NCBI GenBank assembly: GCA_934179885.1
Contig: CAKPQY010000046.1
Coordinates: 1 to 6,437, forward strand
Direction of reading: 5' to 3'
DNA: 6,437 nucleotides
From: an uncultured Clostridia bacterium
GTDB lineage: Bacteria; Bacillota; Clostridia; TANB77; CAG-508
The notes beneath the pieces are model-generated. The model was given only the letters and a program-made list of their open reading frames with translations, made no database searches and was not told the DNA's origin. The translations under genes and the position numbers were made by a program. Of the stretch, positions 6,232 through 6,437 are shown in pieces. The first letter of the stretch is position 1, and the number at the start of each line of letters is the position of its first letter.

Positions 6232-6437
6232 ATGGAAAAGAAAAAAGTAACACTAGTAATACCAATGTACTATGAAGAAAAAGTTGCAGAAGAATGCTAT
6301 AAAAGAGTAAAAGAAAATTTAGAAAAATTAGAAAATTATGACCATGAAATAATATTTGTAAATGATGGAAGCAAAGACAAAACTTTAGAAATATTAGAAA
6401 ACATAGCAAAAGAAGATAAAACAGTAAAGGTAATATC
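6232..6437 (+). CDS. Family 2 glycosyltransferase, DPM1/GtrB-like, N-terminal part (3' end outside window)
   Basis: Sixty-eight full codons are visible before the right edge. The start KKKVTLVIPMYYEEKVAEE is the first strand and loop of a GT-A domain, with YEE where DPM1-like enzymes have the NEE motif, and IIFVNDGSKDKTLEIL (near residues 40-55) carries the nucleotide-binding DGS-x-D-x-T. These are typical of polyprenyl-phosphate glycosyltransferases (GtrB, ArnC and DPM1 relatives), which make the lipid-linked sugar used by a GtrA-type protein; the gene immediately upstream is GtrA-like. AAAGGAAG at 6215-6222 lies 9 bases before ATG 6232. The DxD motif and the C-terminal membrane helices that would separate GtrB-like from soluble DPM1-like forms are outside the window. 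Confidence 0.88.
   Translation, partial: MEKKKVTLVIPMYYEEKVAEECYKRVKENLEKLENYDHEIIFVNDGSKDKTLEILENIAKEDKTVKVI

Noticed and set aside
1..6437. tRNA, rRNA, riboswitch, CRISPR array, insertion sequence or attachment site
   Set aside because: Gaps between genes are all under about 80 bases and none shows direct-repeat arrays, transposase remnants or GC-richer structured segments that would support these.

Overview
The window is very AT-rich, with A/T-ending codons and strong AGGAG/GAGGTGA-type ribosome binding sites. It contains a secreted lysozyme with ChW (clostridial hydrophobic, conserved W) repeats. Together these point to a low-GC Firmicute of the class Clostridia; I cannot name a genus. 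All eight genes I accept lie on the + strand, with gaps of less than about 80 bases or short overlaps. They look like one operon or operon-like block inside a cell-surface polysaccharide (capsule, exopolysaccharide or wall-glycan) locus. Both edges cut genes.

Layout: (1) 1-339, the C-terminal part of a DPM1-type family 2 glycosyltransferase. (2) 355-702, its usual small membrane partner, a DUF2304 protein. (3) 686-1606, a family 2 glycosyltransferase of the rhamnosyltransferase-like type, overlapping the previous gene by 17 bases. (4) 1622-2752, a family 4 (GT-B) glycosyltransferase. (5) 2794-4032, a Wzx-like polysaccharide flippase. (6) 4101-5684, a secreted GH25 lysozyme with six ChW repeats, the odd gene of the set. 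(7) 5759-6178, a GtrA-family membrane protein. (8) 6232 to the right edge, the N-terminus of a second DPM1-type family 2 glycosyltransferase, probably the GtrB-like partner of gene 7.

How the genes may work together (inference from family knowledge): the two soluble-type transferases (genes 3 and 4) would add sugars to a lipid-linked repeat unit on the cytoplasmic face, and the flippase would turn that unit to the outside. The two flanking pairs, GT2 with DUF2304 and GtrA with GT2, each combine a polyprenyl-phosphate sugar transferase with a small membrane protein, and may supply lipid-linked single sugars for decoration outside the membrane. The lysozyme could cut peptidoglycan where the glycan is attached or exported, or its ChW repeats could bind the surface glycan. 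No polymerase, initiating transferase, ligase or nucleotide-sugar gene is visible here; these would have to lie outside the window.

No RNA gene, CRISPR array, insertion sequence or att site was found, and no intergenic stretch reaches 300 bases. I see no clearly new system. The points most worth following are the two-times-three internal duplication of the ChW region and the presence of a lysozyme, with a possible promoter of its own, in the middle of a glycan locus.
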